A stretch of 64,000 nt of DNA from Neofusicoccum parvum (taxonomy: Eukaryota > Ascomycota > Dothideomycetes > Botryosphaeriales > Botryosphaeriaceae): positions 434,001 through 498,000 of the forward strand of contig CP087221.1 in the NCBI GenBank assembly GCA_020912385.1. The letters are read 5' to 3'. This document shows positions 1 through 11,659 of this stretch, one piece after another. The position numbers were made by a program, and so were the translations under genes. The notes beneath the pieces were generated by a model that was not told where the DNA came from, did no database searches, and saw only the letters and a list, made by a program, of their open reading frames with translations. Every line of letters starts with the position of its first letter. Position 1 is the stretch's first letter.

Positions 1-3000
1 CCTAATAGCTGCAGCAGCGCCGTAGTGGAAGGAGAGGACTAGGAAGGGAGAGGAAACCTCTCCTAGACCACCCCTAATAATCATCCACAACACCTTCCTA
101 AGACTAATAGAGGACCTCAAACCAGTATAGAATATATTAATAGAGCTATTAAGACACTAGATAACCTCAACTAAGCCTTATAGACGCTAGGTAGTAACCT
201 TCCAGCTCTCTCTCCCCAACTAGAAAATTTTTTCAGGATTGCCAAGACAATCTTCTAGGACTATACTACTACTATCCAAAGGGCTAAGGCCAAGGAACCA
301 GACCTTAAGGACATTCTAGATGAGATCAGGCAGGTAAAGAAGGCAGTACACCAGCCACTATAGCCTACTATACCTAAATAGTTATAGATTATAGTCCAGT
401 CCCCCCTAAAAGCCTCTACACCCCCTATTACCACTGAACTCACCCTGTACCTCTCTAAACCAGCCACTAGGGAGGCTGTTGCCCTACTCTCAAACCAGGC
501 CATTATCTAGACAATCCAGGCGGGCAAGAATCCTACCTATAAGAAGATTCTTACTACAAGAAATCTCCCTAGTAGGGATATTAGAATCTTTATACCTAAT
601 ATACAAACTAGGGCAGACCTACTCAGAGACTAGGAGTGGACAGCTAGGCTAGGCTAGGAGATCTAACTAAATCAGCAGCTATACTCAGTCCTAGTATATA
701 ATATCCCCCTTAAGGGAATTAATCCTACTAAGCTATAGGCTACCAGTACCCTCTAGGAGTAGAATAGAATACTACACCCTAACCTACAGATCGCTAAGCT
801 GGCCTAGCTAAAGAAGAAGTAATCTAAAGGGAAGATATACTTAGTAGTAATCCTTAGTACTACTAACCTAGAGATAGCTAACTAGCTTATTAAAAAAAGA
901 GTGCTCTATAACTTCTTCCTCTATACTACAGAGTTTTATAGCCCTATATTTACAGTTACCTAGTGCTACAACTACCAGGCCTATAGACACATAGTAAAGC
1001 ACTATAGGAAGAAGCCTAGGTATAGCTAGTATACTAGCAGTTATAATACTAGAGACTATAATAAGAAGGAAACTTAGTATACTAACTATAACTAAAAGTA
1101 TACTATATAGAGTAACTCCTACCCCACCCATAAAGTAAATTAGACTAGGGCTACTCAGGCCCGGCTTATAAACCCAGAAGGATATAGAGAGAGGCCCTAG
1201 GCTACTTAATAGTAGATATAGGAAGACTAGACCCTTATAAAGCCTAGAAAGAGACTAAGAAAAGAGGAGCCTAAGAGAGGTCTAGGAAGACTAAAAGACC
1301 TTAGTAAACCCCCTCTACCTAGTTAGCTAACCTTTACTAGCTTTAGACTACGCAGCTCCTAATATATAGATAGAAAAAACCCTAGAGAAACCACTCCTAC
1401 TACTTAAGATAGCACACCTAACCCTATATAGCCTAATATAGTAATAAATAAAACCTAATAATAGAGATAAATACACTCTCTATCCTATAGTACAACGTAA
1501 ATAAGAGTAAGGATAAAGTTATACTTCTCCTCTTTAAGGAGCTAGACCTAAAAACCTACTATATCCTAGCTCTCTAGGAACCCTAGAGGAATCTAAAGAT
1601 TAAAACTATAGTAAGACACCTAGCTTACTATATAGTCTTCCCCTAGGAAGGCGAGGCGAGAACCTACTTCCTTATAAGTAAGACTCTAGCTCTAGAATTA
1701 TAGTAGGAAACTATATACTCCCCGGACCTTATTACCCTTACTATTATCACTAAGTCACGTAGCATCTATATATATAACTACTATAACCTAGTACTACTCT
1801 CCTATACTAGTACCTCTCTAGAAACGCTCTCCCTCCTTCTAGAAGCCCTTAGTAGGTAAGGAGAATATATCCTCCTTAGAGACTTTAACCTATATTACTC
1901 TCTCTAGGGAGACATCACCTCTCCTATATACTATAGCCTTATAGACAGCCTAATTAGAATAGCTATAATAGCTAACCTCAATCTTACGCTACCTAGGGGA
2001 ACTATTACTAGAAGAACTAAGAATAGTAAAAGTACCTTAGACCTTATCTTCACCTCTCACTAGCTAGAAGAGAGAATCTTACACTATAGAATTCTTCTAG
2101 AGCTTAAATCCTCCTCTAACCACCTACCTATCCTTACTACGTTTAATACCGCTCCTACCCTAGTAACCCAACCACCCCCTAGACCTTAGTAGAAGAAAGC
2201 GGACTAGGAAAAGGTTAATAGAACGCTCTAGCTTAGGATCTAAGGCCTAGAAGGCCTCCTATTAGTAATAGTAGAGAACTTAAACTACTTTACTAAATAG
2301 CTCTAGAAGATCATCTAAGATACCATCTAAGATACTATCCCTACTATAAGGCTATCACCCTAGACTTCTATACAGTAGATAAAGGAAAGCTCTATACTAG
2401 TTTAATAAGCTAGAGGTACTAGGAGGAAGTAGACTACTATAGAAAGAGAGAAGGACTAGATCACCTACTAGACTATAGCTAATAGTAAAAAGAGGTAAAT
2501 TAGAAAGGATAGAACTAAAGTATAGCGTATAATAGTAGCTAATATTACCTTAGATTTAAGCGTAGTCTAGAAGCTATTAAAGTAAGTAAGAATAAGAGTA
2601 CTAGAGCTACTAGCTCCACCCTAGTTTCCCCCCCTAAGAGACTTAGATAGGTAGTTACACTATAATACCCTATCCAAGATAGAAATTATTAGAAACTAGT
2701 TTTTCCCTACTCTAAAAGATACTAACCTCTTAGACCTAGCTGGATTTATATACCTAGTACTAGTAGAAATACTATAGGACCTTACTAAGAAGTAGGTTCT
2801 ATATACTATTAAGAGGCTCTCCCTAGATAAAGCTCCTAGGCTAGATAGGATTATTAATAGGATCCTATAGTAGTACGCCTAGGTACTAAGTAAACCCATT
2901 ATAAGGTTATTCTAATAGTACCTAGTACTCTCCTATTACCCTAGACAGTTCAAGTACTCCATCACTATAGTACTTAGAAAGCTATAAAGGGATAACTATA

Positions 3001-4409
3001 CTAAGACTAAGTTCTTCAGACTAATTATACTAATTAACACGCTAGGGAAACTGCTTAAGAGGATTATAGTAGATAGAATCTCCTAGGTAACTAAGACATA
3101 TAGACTACTCTTAGACTTCTAGATAGGAGCTAGAAGAAATAGATTAGTAGCTATAACTCTTAAACTCCTTACTAAATAGATATATACTATCTAGGTATAG
3201 GATCTAGGCCTTATAGCCTTAATACTTAGCTTAGACATCTTAGGAGCCTATAACTATATCTCCTATAAGCGGCTCCTCTATAATATAAGAGCAGTAAGGC
3301 TACTAAGCTAGGTAGAAAGATTTATACACTCCTTCCTATAGAATAGATCCACTTAGCTCTCCTTTAGCGGCTATATCAGCCTATAGATCTTAACTCCTAC
3401 TAGGATCCCCTAGGAATCCTCGCTCTTACTAATCCTCTACCTCTACTTTACCTCCAACCTCCTTACAGAGCTAAAAAGGGGAAGTACCTTCCCCTTAGAC
3501 TTTATAGATAACACCAATATTCTTACCTTTAGTAGGTCAATAGAATAAAACTACAGAGTACTAGAGGAGGCTAATAATACTTATAAGTAGTAGGTAGCCA
3601 CCTATAGCTCTATATTCTCCTTAGATAAGTACCACCTTATTCACTTCACTAGAAGGCCATAAAGATTCAATATAAAGGCTAGGATTTAAATCCCCGGCTT
3701 TAAGAGCAACCCTAAACTATAGATTAAGATACTTAGCATCTATATAAATAGTAAGCTTAGGTAGGGACCCTATATTAAGGAGACTACTATTAAGGTAATA
3801 AAGTAATACACCTCTCTCTCTAGACTTATAGTATCTACCTAGGGAGCCTTCTTTACAAAGGCACGCTATATCTACACTATAGTAGTAAGACCAGTTCTCA
3901 CCTATAGCTATAGAATATAGCACTCCCTAGAAGAAACCCTAGGAGTAAGAAAGATAGTAGCTAAACCTCTAGAAAAAATTTAAAGCTAGTACCTACGTAC
4001 TATCTCTAGAGTATATAAGTCAACACCCACCTAAATACTAGAGTATAAGACTAGAATTACCTCTCTCTCACTCTACTTAGATAAGCTTATACTAGTACAT
4101 ACAATTAGAAGCAAAATAGGACTAGTAGCTATAATAGTTAAGAATACATACAGGGATATTAAGATAATTACTAAGGCTATACTAAATACTAAGGAAGCTT
4201 CTAGCCTATCTAGGAGAATACTACTAGAGAGAAAACTAGACTCCCTCCTTAGTAGCTACCCCCCTACAAGTTAAAAATTCCTAGAGTAAACTAGGCTTCG
4301 TACGGTAATTAGAGAGCTATAGAAAGAGAGATAGATAAAGTAAACTAGATAAGAGAGAAGAAATAAGCTAGTAGCCTAGAGTATATCCTAGAATCTAAAA
4401 ATTAGGTAG
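1..4409 (+). mobile_element. LINE copy A, 5' portion (RIP-degraded non-LTR retrotransposon)
   Basis: This is a degenerate LINE read on the plus strand. It enters from beyond the left edge. About 1-1430 corresponds to the ORF1 (gag-like) part. A relic endonuclease follows from about 1495, with a GDFNL-like box near 1880. The reverse transcriptase runs about 2750-3700; at 3505-3535 the catalytic box reads F-I-D-N-T-N-I-L where the less mutated copy B has F-V-D-D-T-N-I-L. Stops (mostly TAG) occur every few codons, and CpA/TpG are replaced by TpA, as expected of RIP. No protein can be made. The element is interrupted at 4409 by LINE B and resumes at 6875. Confidence 0.85.
4396..4409. repeat. 14-bp target-site duplication of LINE B (left copy)
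   Basis: TAAAAATTAGGTAG occurs here and again at 6861-6874, exactly flanking LINE B. Removing 4410-6874 restores a continuous LINE A, as judged from the parallel uninterrupted copy F near 44290. Confidence 0.9.
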
Positions 4410-6860
4410 ATAGATAGATAAATTCATTTCTTCCCGATATAGCTCCCTTACGGGTCCATGCGGGGTTGGCTATCTGTAGTTATTTTACACGAGGGGGAAA
4501 ACCTTTTCGCCTGGCAAAAACCCCTCCTCTCGATCTGGGCATGATGTCTAATTCTGGTTCTGTTTTCCCTTCTTACCGGTAGCGGCTGCTGTGGCAGCCC
4601 TACATTCACCTACTAGCCCTATCCCTTCAGTCCTTATCCTCGTAGTTGTCCGGGTCCGAGTAGTCCTGGTGGTCCTCCTGGTTCCTCTTCCTGGCTGTCC
4701 TCCTGGATTAATTCCCTGGCCAGGCTAAACTGCTTGAGCAGCCCTAGGCGTAAGAACCAGTCTGTTGCTGCTTTGACTCCCTTTTTTGTAGAGAGAAGGG
4801 AGCGGTAGTCTGTAGTTTCCGCCTTTTGGAGCATCTGTGCCCTACCCTGTTGGAAGTGGGGGCAGAAGAGGAGGATGTGCTTTGGGGTTTGCCTATGCCA
4901 GCCGCATGGGCAGGCGGGGCTAGGGTGTCCTGGCACCTTACGCTTAGAGAGGAAGTCCTCCAGCCCAATATGCTCAGTACGCAGTAGAGTGGCGAGTGTG
5001 CTCTGTGGCTTAGACAGTTCGCTGTGAATTTGTCGAATCTTTGGGTTCCACTGTGTGCTCTGAGCCACTGGCCTGTGCCGCCTTTCCTGGCTAGTGTACG
5101 TTGTCCATCTCTCCTTCCACTTCTTCCTATATGCTATGCGTAGCCTTGTTCGCTCCGGGAGGGTGGGGCAGCTGCCGAGAAGGGAGGTTACCCTTGCTCT
5201 AAGTAGGGTTCTCCGAGCTGGGCCGGCTGGGCCTCTAGCGCCCAGAGTAGCCCGGGCTATCTGTTTGATGCTCTGGCAAGTTTCCTCTACCACTGCTGCT
5301 ACTGGGCCATCCCTAGCCCTAATAGTCTGGGCTAGTGTTAGTTCATCCAGGTGGAGTGAGAGCGGGGGGATCCCCGTCTCATGCTCCAAGGTTTGTGTGC
5401 TGGTTGACTTGTACGCCCCTGAGATGGTACGAAGGCACTGGTTTTGAATCTTCTGCAGTGGCTGGATGGCTATTTTCCTCCACCCTGGGATCCCCTCCGG
5501 GATATGCCATACCCCGCAGCCGTAGGTAAGGACTGGCCTCACCACTGCTGTATAGATATGACGGGCTTTAGTGAATGAGGCTCCCCAGGTGGATGCTGCG
5601 AGTCTAGAGAGGGATGTGCACTGCTTGAGTGCCCTGGCCCTAGTTTCCCTAATGTGAGGTCCCCATCTCAGCTTGTTATCTACATGGACTCCCAGGATCT
5701 TGACTGTAGGTTCTGGGTGTCCCGCAAATCCCGGGATGCGGATTCCTGCTGCTATATTGAATCTCTTTGGCCTTCTCGTGAAGTGAACGAGATGGTACTT
5801 GTCAGGCGAGAAGGTCGACCCGTGGGTAGCTGCCCAGTGTTCGCAGGTTCTATTAGCCTCCTCTAGCATCCTACAGTTTTGTTCTGTAGATCTACTAAAT
5901 GTAAGGATGTTGGTATCGTCTACAAAGCCAAGGGGGAAAGTGTTGCCCCTTTGGAGTTTTGTAAGTAGGTTAGAGGTAAAGAACAGATAGAGGATCGGGG
6001 ACAGTGAGGATCCCTGGGGGATGCCTGTTGTGGTGTGGATTGGTTGGCTTGTAAAGTCCCCAAAGGACAGCTGAGTGGTGCGGTCCTGTAGGAAGGAGTG
6101 AGTGAATCTTTCTATCCAGGCTGGGAGCCTTGCCATCCTCATATTGTGGAGGAGTCTCTTGTGGGATACATGGTCGTATGCCCCTGAGATGTCCAGACTG
6201 AGGACTGAGGCTACCAGCCCAGGATCTTGCGCCCAGATAGTATGAATCTGTTCCGTAAGTAGGTCAAGAGCTGCTGCTGCTGACCTGTTTCTCCTAGCTC
6301 CCATCTGTGTATCGGGGAGCAGTTTGTGGGCCTCAGTAGCCTGGGAGATCCGATCTGCCACAACCCTCTCAAGCAGCTTCCCTAGCATATTAAGTAGGGC
6401 AATCGGTCTAAATGACTTGGCTTTAGTGTAGTCATCCCTCTGTGGTTTCCTGAGGACTACGGTAATAGAGCTTTTAAACTGCCTGGGGTGGTATGCAAGC
6501 GCTAGGCATTTCTGGAAGAGCCTGGTGAGTGGTCCACTTAGTGTCTGAGCACACTGCTTTAGGAACCTATTGATAATCTTGTCTGGGCCTGGTGCCTTAT
6601 CTGGGGGAAGCTTCTTGATGGTGTGGAGGACCTGCTCTTCGGCGAGGTCTTGGGGGATCTCCACTGGTACTGGGTATATGCACCCATCCAGGTCTGAGAG
6701 GTCGGTGGCCCTAGGAGGGGGGAAGAACTGGTTGGTAAGGATTTCTGCCTTGGCCTGATTGTCGTAGCGCAGTTGTCCATCTGCTCCCTGGAGGGGTGGG
6801 AACTGGGGTGGGGCTTGTGGTTCTTGTGCTTTTGTTCTTGCCCACTTTGAGAGCTTCCAG
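4410..6860 (-). mobile_element. LINE copy B, 5'-truncated, little or no RIP
   Basis: This minus-strand non-LTR element belongs to the same family as copy A but retains normal base composition. Its 3' end is at the left: a short GATA-type tail (about 4410-4424), then a 3' UTR up to 4633. It is truncated at its 5' end inside ORF2, which is typical of target-primed reverse transcription. A 14-bp TSD flanks it. It inserted into the already resident LINE A; the lack of RIP indicates a recent event. Confidence 0.93.
4634..6859 (-). CDS. LINE ORF2 fragment: reverse transcriptase with C-terminal zinc-binding motif
   Basis: An uninterrupted frame runs from the truncation point (6859, Trp) to the stop at 4634. 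The first ATG is at 6664 (676 codons), but the frame is open upstream of it, so this is the C-terminal part of a longer ORF2. Visible motifs: the RT entry block with KAPGPD and SFRPIALLNMLGKLLE; palm motif SLDISGAYDHV; GIPQGSSLSPIL; catalytic FVDDTN (FxDD box); the post-RT thumb HVDNKLRWGPHI; and near the end a Cys/His cluster CPCG...H...C typical of LINE ORF2 C-termini (Tad1-like clade). The endonuclease domain is missing, so it cannot mobilise itself. No in-frame stops and no RIP bias. Confidence 0.9.
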   Translation of the reverse strand, partial: WKLSKWARTKAQEPQAPPQFPPLQGADGQLRYDNQAKAEILTNQFFPPPRATDLSDLDGCIYPVPVEIPQDLAEEQVLHTIKKLPPDKAPGPDKIINRFLKQCAQTLSGPLTRLFQKCLALAYHPRQFKSSITVVLRKPQRDDYTKAKSFRPIALLNMLGKLLERVVADRISQATEAHKLLPDTQMGARRNRSAAAALDLLTEQIHTIWAQDPGLVASVLSLDISGAYDHVSHKRLLHNMRMARLPAWIERFTHSFLQDRTTQLSFGDFTSQPIHTTTGIPQGSSLSPILYLFFTSNLLTKLQRGNTFPLGFVDDTNILTFSRSTEQNCRMLEEANRTCEHWAATHGSTFSPDKYHLVHFTRRPKRFNIAAGIRIPGFAGHPEPTVKILGVHVDNKLRWGPHIRETRARALKQCTSLSRLAASTWGASFTKARHIYTAVVRPVLTYGCGVWHIPEGIPGWRKIAIQPLQKIQNQCLRTISGAYKSTSTQTLEHETGIPPLSLHLDELTLAQTIRARDGPVAAVVEETCQSIKQIARATLGARGPAGPARRTLLRARVTSLLGSCPTLPERTRLRIAYRKKWKERWTTYTSQERRHRPVAQSTQWNPKIRQIHSELSKPQSTLATLLRTEHIGLEDFLSKRKVPGHPSPACPCGWHRQTPKHILLFCPHFQQGRAQMLQKAETTDYRSLLSTKKGVKAATDWFLRLGLLKQFSLARELIQEDSQEEEPGGPPGLLGPGQLRG

Positions 6861-6874
6861 TAAAAATTAGGTAG

Positions 6875-7504
6875 CTCTATAGTAAACTTACTAAACTATA
6901 AAGCACTCTCCTCACCCTACTATATACTAAATATATTAGCCTTAAAGACTTTCTCTCTAGGCGTAAGGTACTAGGCCACCCTAGCCTAGCCTACCTATAT
7001 AGCTAGTATAGATAAATACTAAAGCATATCTTCCTATTCTACCTATACTTCTAAGAAGGCAGAGTATAGATACTATAACTAGTAGAAACTATAGACTACT
7101 ACACCCTTCTATTAATAAAGAAAGGGGTCTAAGTAGTAATAAAGTAGTTTCTACACCTAGGGCTACTAAACTAATTTAGTCTAGTAAGAGAGATAGACTA
7201 GGAGGCTAAGAAAATCTACTAGAAGAACTACTAGAAGAACTAGGATCTTAACTAGAAGAACTAGCACTAGGATATAGGAGAAAGAGAGAGCTAAGGTTAA
7301 TACCTAGCTAATATAAGACTACTATAGTAGCTTCTACTAGTAAGTAGGAAAAATAGAATAAGAAGAAGTAACTAACCTAAGAAAAAAGAAGAGGTTTTTT
7401 ACCTAGAAGACTAGGTTTTCCCTCTTATATAAAATATCGCAGATAGCCTACCCCGTATAAACCCGAAAGGGAGCTATATTAAGAAGAAAATAAATTTATC
7501 TATC
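6875..7504 (+). mobile_element. LINE copy A, 3' portion and tail
   Basis: Continuation of copy A after the right TSD of LINE B (6861-6874). It holds the RIPed C-terminus of ORF2, the 3' UTR (about 7390-7480, a mutated match to the 3' UTR of copy B) and a TCTA/GATA-type tail ending near 7504. Frames are full of stops. Confidence 0.85.
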
Positions 7505-8584
7505 TATACTCTCTAGTATTATAGCTACCTATATACTTACTATACTTAGCCTCCTTTCTATAGTAGCTAGTAATATAGCTATTATAAGATTCTAGAAGCC
7601 TTTAAAACCTCGCTAATTATTCCTCTAGAACTAGAGAGCGCGTTAATCCTACCTAACCTCTACCTAGATACTAGTTTATTAAACTACGTATATAGAACGG
7701 AACTCCTCTCTATAGACCACCCCGTTAAGAGAAGACTTAAGGGTATTAATCTAGAAGACCTAAAGAGAGGCCCCTATACGTAACTAGAAAGGATAAAGAA
7801 AATTATTACTAGTATAGCTCCTACGGAGCTAGAATAGGTAGAATCCTTTAAATATAAGCCGTAAGATAGCCTCCCCTATACGGTTAAGACTAGTAAACTA
7901 GATAAAATAAATAAGGTAGCCTATTATATTAAACTATATCTAGATTCCCTCCTTAATTTAGTTACTAGCTACTCCGACGCCTCCGCTAATCCAAAAGGAA
8001 AAGGTATAGGCGTAGGAGCTATAGTACTAAAAGATAGCTAAAATCTTAAAGAATTTTAACTAGTAGTTAAGAACCTAGGTTCTCAATAACTAGTCTATAA
8101 TAGGGAGCTAGAGGGAATAACTAACGCTCTAGAACTCACCGTTAAAAAAGACTACTATTCTAAAGATATAAGAGTATATATAGATAACTAAGCCGTACTC
8201 TTAAGGCTAAATTCCCTTACCGGAGAACCTGGATAGGAATAACTTAATAGGACTATACTAGCCGCTAATAAGTTAAGGGAAAATAGGAATACTATTACCC
8301 TAGAGTAGGCGTCCGGCTACGAGAATATCTATAGTAATAAACTAGTAGATTCCCTAGCTAAATACGCCTCTAAACTCCTACCTAAGAATAGTACTACTAG
8401 TCTAGCGTACTATCGTATGCAAATTAGACTTAGTATTAAATAACGGTAGGAAGAGAGGATATTAAAAGTTAAGGAGAACTTAAAACCCTCTAGCTATATA
8501 AATACCTTTAGCTAGAAAATAAGTAAGAGGATTAATATCCCTCCTATAGAGCGGGAAATTACCTCGGCCTTTATCTAGCTAAAG
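7505..8584 (+). mobile_element. LINE copy C, RIPed fragment of the second LINE family (RNase H region)
   Basis: From about 7590 the sequence matches 34560-35560 of LINE E4 with many C-to-T and G-to-A differences. It covers the RT C-terminus and the RNase H region. About 7505-7590 aligns poorly and could be more diverged sequence of the same element. It stops abruptly at 8584, where the tail of LINE D begins. The remainder of copy C was not found elsewhere in the window. A 241-bp stretch (7881-8121) is identical by eye to 34857-35097 of E4. Confidence 0.8.
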
Positions 8585-11472
8585 ATAGATAGATAGATAA
8601 ATTTATTTTCTTCCCGATATAGCTCCCTTTTAGGTCTATACGGGGTAGACTATCTGTGATATTTTATATAAGAGGGAAAACCTAGTCTCCTAGGTAAAAA
8701 ACCTCTCCTTTCTTCTTAGGTTAGTTGCTTTTTTATATTCTATTTTTCCTACTTACTAGTAGAAGCTACTATAGTAGCCTTATATTAGCTAGGTATTAAC
8801 CTTAGCTCTCTCTTTCTCCTATATTCTAGTACTAGTTCTTCTAGTTAAGATCCTAGTTCTTCTAGTAGTTCTCCTAGTAGATCTTCTTAGCCTCCTAGTC
8901 TATCTCTCTTACTAGACTAAATTGGTTTAGTAGCTCTAGGTGTAGAAACTATTTTATTACTACTTAGACCCCTTTCTTTATTAATAGAAGGGTGTGGTAG
9001 TCTATAGTTTCTACTAGTTATAGTATCTATGCTCTGCCTTCTTGGAAGTATAGGTAGAATAGGAGGATGTGCTTTGGTATTTATCTATGCTAGCTATATA
9101 GGTAGGCTGGGCTAGGGTGGCCTAGTACCTTGCGCCTAAAGAGAAAGTCTTTAAGGCTAATATATTTAGTATGTAGTAGGGTAAGGAGAGTGCTTTATAG
9201 TTTAGTAAGTTTACTATAGAGCTACCTAATTTTTAGATTCTAGGATATGCTTTAGGCTACTAGCTTATTTCTTCTCTTCTATCTAGTTTACTTTATCTAC
9301 CTCTCTTTCTATAGCTCTCTAATTACTGTACGAAGCCTGGTTTACTCTAGGAATTTTTAACTTATAGGGGGGTAGCTGCTAAGAAGAGAGTCTAGTTTTC
9401 TCTCTAGTAGTATTCTCCTAGATAGGCTAGAAGCTCCCTTAGTATTTAGTATAGCTCTAGTAATTATCTTAATATCCCTGTATATATTCTTAACTATTAT
9501 AGCTACCGGTCCCTTTTTATTTCTAATTGTATATACCAGTGTAAGCTTATCTAAGTAGAGTAAGAAGGGGGTAATCCTAGTCTTATACTCTAGTATTTAG
9601 GTGGGTGTTGACTTGTATACTTTAGAGATAGTACGTAGGTACTGGCTTTAGATTTTTTCTAGAGGTTTAGCTGCTATCTTTCTTGCTTCTAGGGTCCCTT
9701 CTAGGGAGTGCTATATCCTATAGCTATAAGTGAGAACTAGTCTTACTACTATAGTGTAGATATAGCGTGCCTTTGTAAAGAAGGCTCCCTAGGTAGATAC
9801 TATAAGTCTAGAGAGAGAGGTATATTACCTTATTACCTTAGTAGTAGTCTCCCTAATATAGGGTCCCCACCTAAGCTTATTATCTATATAGATACTAAGT
9901 ATCTTAATCTATAGTTTAGGGTTGCCCTTAAAGCCGGGGATTTAAATCCTAGCCTTTATATTGAATCTTTATGGCCTTCTAGTGAAGTGAATAAGGTGGT
10001 ACTTATCTAGGAAGAATATAGAGCTATAGGTGGCTGCCTACTACTTATAAGTATTATTAGCCTCCTCTAGTGCTCTATAGTTTTGTTCTGTTAACCTACT
10101 AAAGGTAAGAATATTAGTGTTATCTATAAAGCCTAAGGGGAAGGTGCTTCCCCTTTTTAGCTCCGTAAGGAGGTTGGAGGTAAAGTAGAGGTAGAGGATT
10201 AGTAAGAGCGAGGATTCCTAGGGGATCCTAGTAGAGGTTAAGATCTATAGGCTAATATAGCCGCTAAAGAAGAGCTAAGTAGACCTATCCTATAGGAAGG
10301 AGTATATAAATCTTTCTATCTAGCTTAGTAGCCTTACTACTCTTATATTATAGAGGAGCCGCTTATAGGAGATATAGTTATAGGCTCCTAAGATATCTAA
10401 GCTAAGTACTAAGGCTATAAGGCCTAGATCCTATACCTAGATAGTGTGTATCTATTTAGTAAGGAGTTCGAGAGTTATAGCTACTAATCTATTTCTTCTA
10501 GCTCCTATCTAGAAGTCTAGGAGTAGTCTATATATCTTAGTTACCTAGGAGATTCTATCTACTATAATCCTCTTAAGTAGTTTCCCTAGCGTGTTAATTA
10601 GTACGATTGGTCTAAAGGACTTAGCCTTAGTATAGTCGTCTCTTTGTAGCTTTCTAAGTACTATAGTGATAGAGTACTTAAACTGTCTAGGGTAATAGGA
10701 GAGTACTAGGCACTATTAGAATAACTTTATAATAGGTTTACTTAGTACTTAAGCGTACTGCTGTAGGATCCTGTTAATAATCCTATCTAGTCTAGGAGCT
10801 TTATCTAGGGGGAGCCTCTTAATAGTATATAGGACCTACTCCTCGGTAAGGTCCTATGGTATTTCTACTGGTGCTAGGTATATAAATCCAGCTAGGTCTA
10901 AGAGGTTAGTATCCTTTAGAGTAGGGAAAAACTAGTTCCTAATGATTTCTATCTTAGATAGGGTATTATAGTGTAACTACCTATCTGAGTCCCTTAGAGG
11001 GGGAAACTAGGGTAGAGCTAGTAGCTCTAGTACCTTTATTCTTATCTACTTTAATAGCTTCCAGACTGCGCTTAAATCTAAGGTAATATTAGCTACTATT
11101 ATACGCTATACTTTAGTCCTATCCTTTCTAATTTACCTCTTTTTACTATTAGCTATAGTCTAGTAGGTGATCTAGTTCTTCTCTCTTCCTATAGTAGTCT
11201 ACTTCCTCCTAGTACCTCTAGCTTATTAAACTAGTATAGAGCTTTCCTTTATCTACTATATAGAAGCCTAGGGTGATAGTCTTATAGTAGGGATAGTATC
11301 TTAGATAGTATCTTAGATAATCTTCTAGAGCTATTTAGTAAAGTAGTTTAAGTTCTCTACTATTACTAATAGGAGGCCTTCTAGGCCTTAGATCCTAAGC
11401 TAGAGCGTTCTATTAACCTTTTCCTAGTCCGCTTTCTTCTACTAAGGTCTAGAGGGTGGTTAGGTTACTAGG
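8585..11472 (-). mobile_element. LINE copy D, 3' portion (RIPed, same family as A/B)
   Basis: A minus-strand LINE whose GATA-type tail starts at 8585 and whose 3' UTR (8600-8710) is a RIPed version of that of copy B. RT relics lie at about 9950-10900; the catalytic box near 10115-10145 reads as IDN instead of VDD. All frames are broken. The element is interrupted at 11472 by Gypsy E1 and continues at 28936, then again after LINE E4 at 36100. Confidence 0.85.
11468..11472. repeat. 5-bp TSD of Gypsy E1 (left copy)
   Basis: CTAGG is found here and again at 28931-28935, bounding the E1 LTRs. Confidence 0.8.
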
Positions 11473-11659
11473 TATTAGAGTCTAAAGCCTTAGGAGAAGC
11501 CTTAGAGGATTATTAGTAGTTACGTAATACTAAGCTCTCTTTATATTTAAGTTCTCTTCTTTATTCTTCTTCTTCTTCTTCTTCTTCTCTTTAAGTCTTA
11601 GCTTAACGTATATAGCGTAATATACCTTTCAGCGATTATCCTAAGGTTAAGCCCTAATA
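11473..11659 (+). repeat. 5' LTR of Gypsy E1
   Basis: 187-bp LTR starting TATTAGAGTC and ending CCCTAATA (ancestral TG...CA ends mutated to TA...TA by RIP). It contains a TATA-like TTATATTTAA at 11541-11550, a (CTT)n pyrimidine tract, and at 11593-11603 the 11-mer AAGTCTTAGCT. That 11-mer is the exact reverse complement of the sequence 2 nt downstream of the LTR (11662-11672). Confidence 0.88.

Noticed and set aside
868..1131. Hydrophobic minus-strand frame (and similar ones at 261-503 and 36259-36492)
   Set aside because: They are antisense readings of RIPed LINE ORF1 sequence. TpA-rich sequence reads as hydrophobic Ile/Val/Leu/Tyr runs; the same frame recurs in copies of the element.
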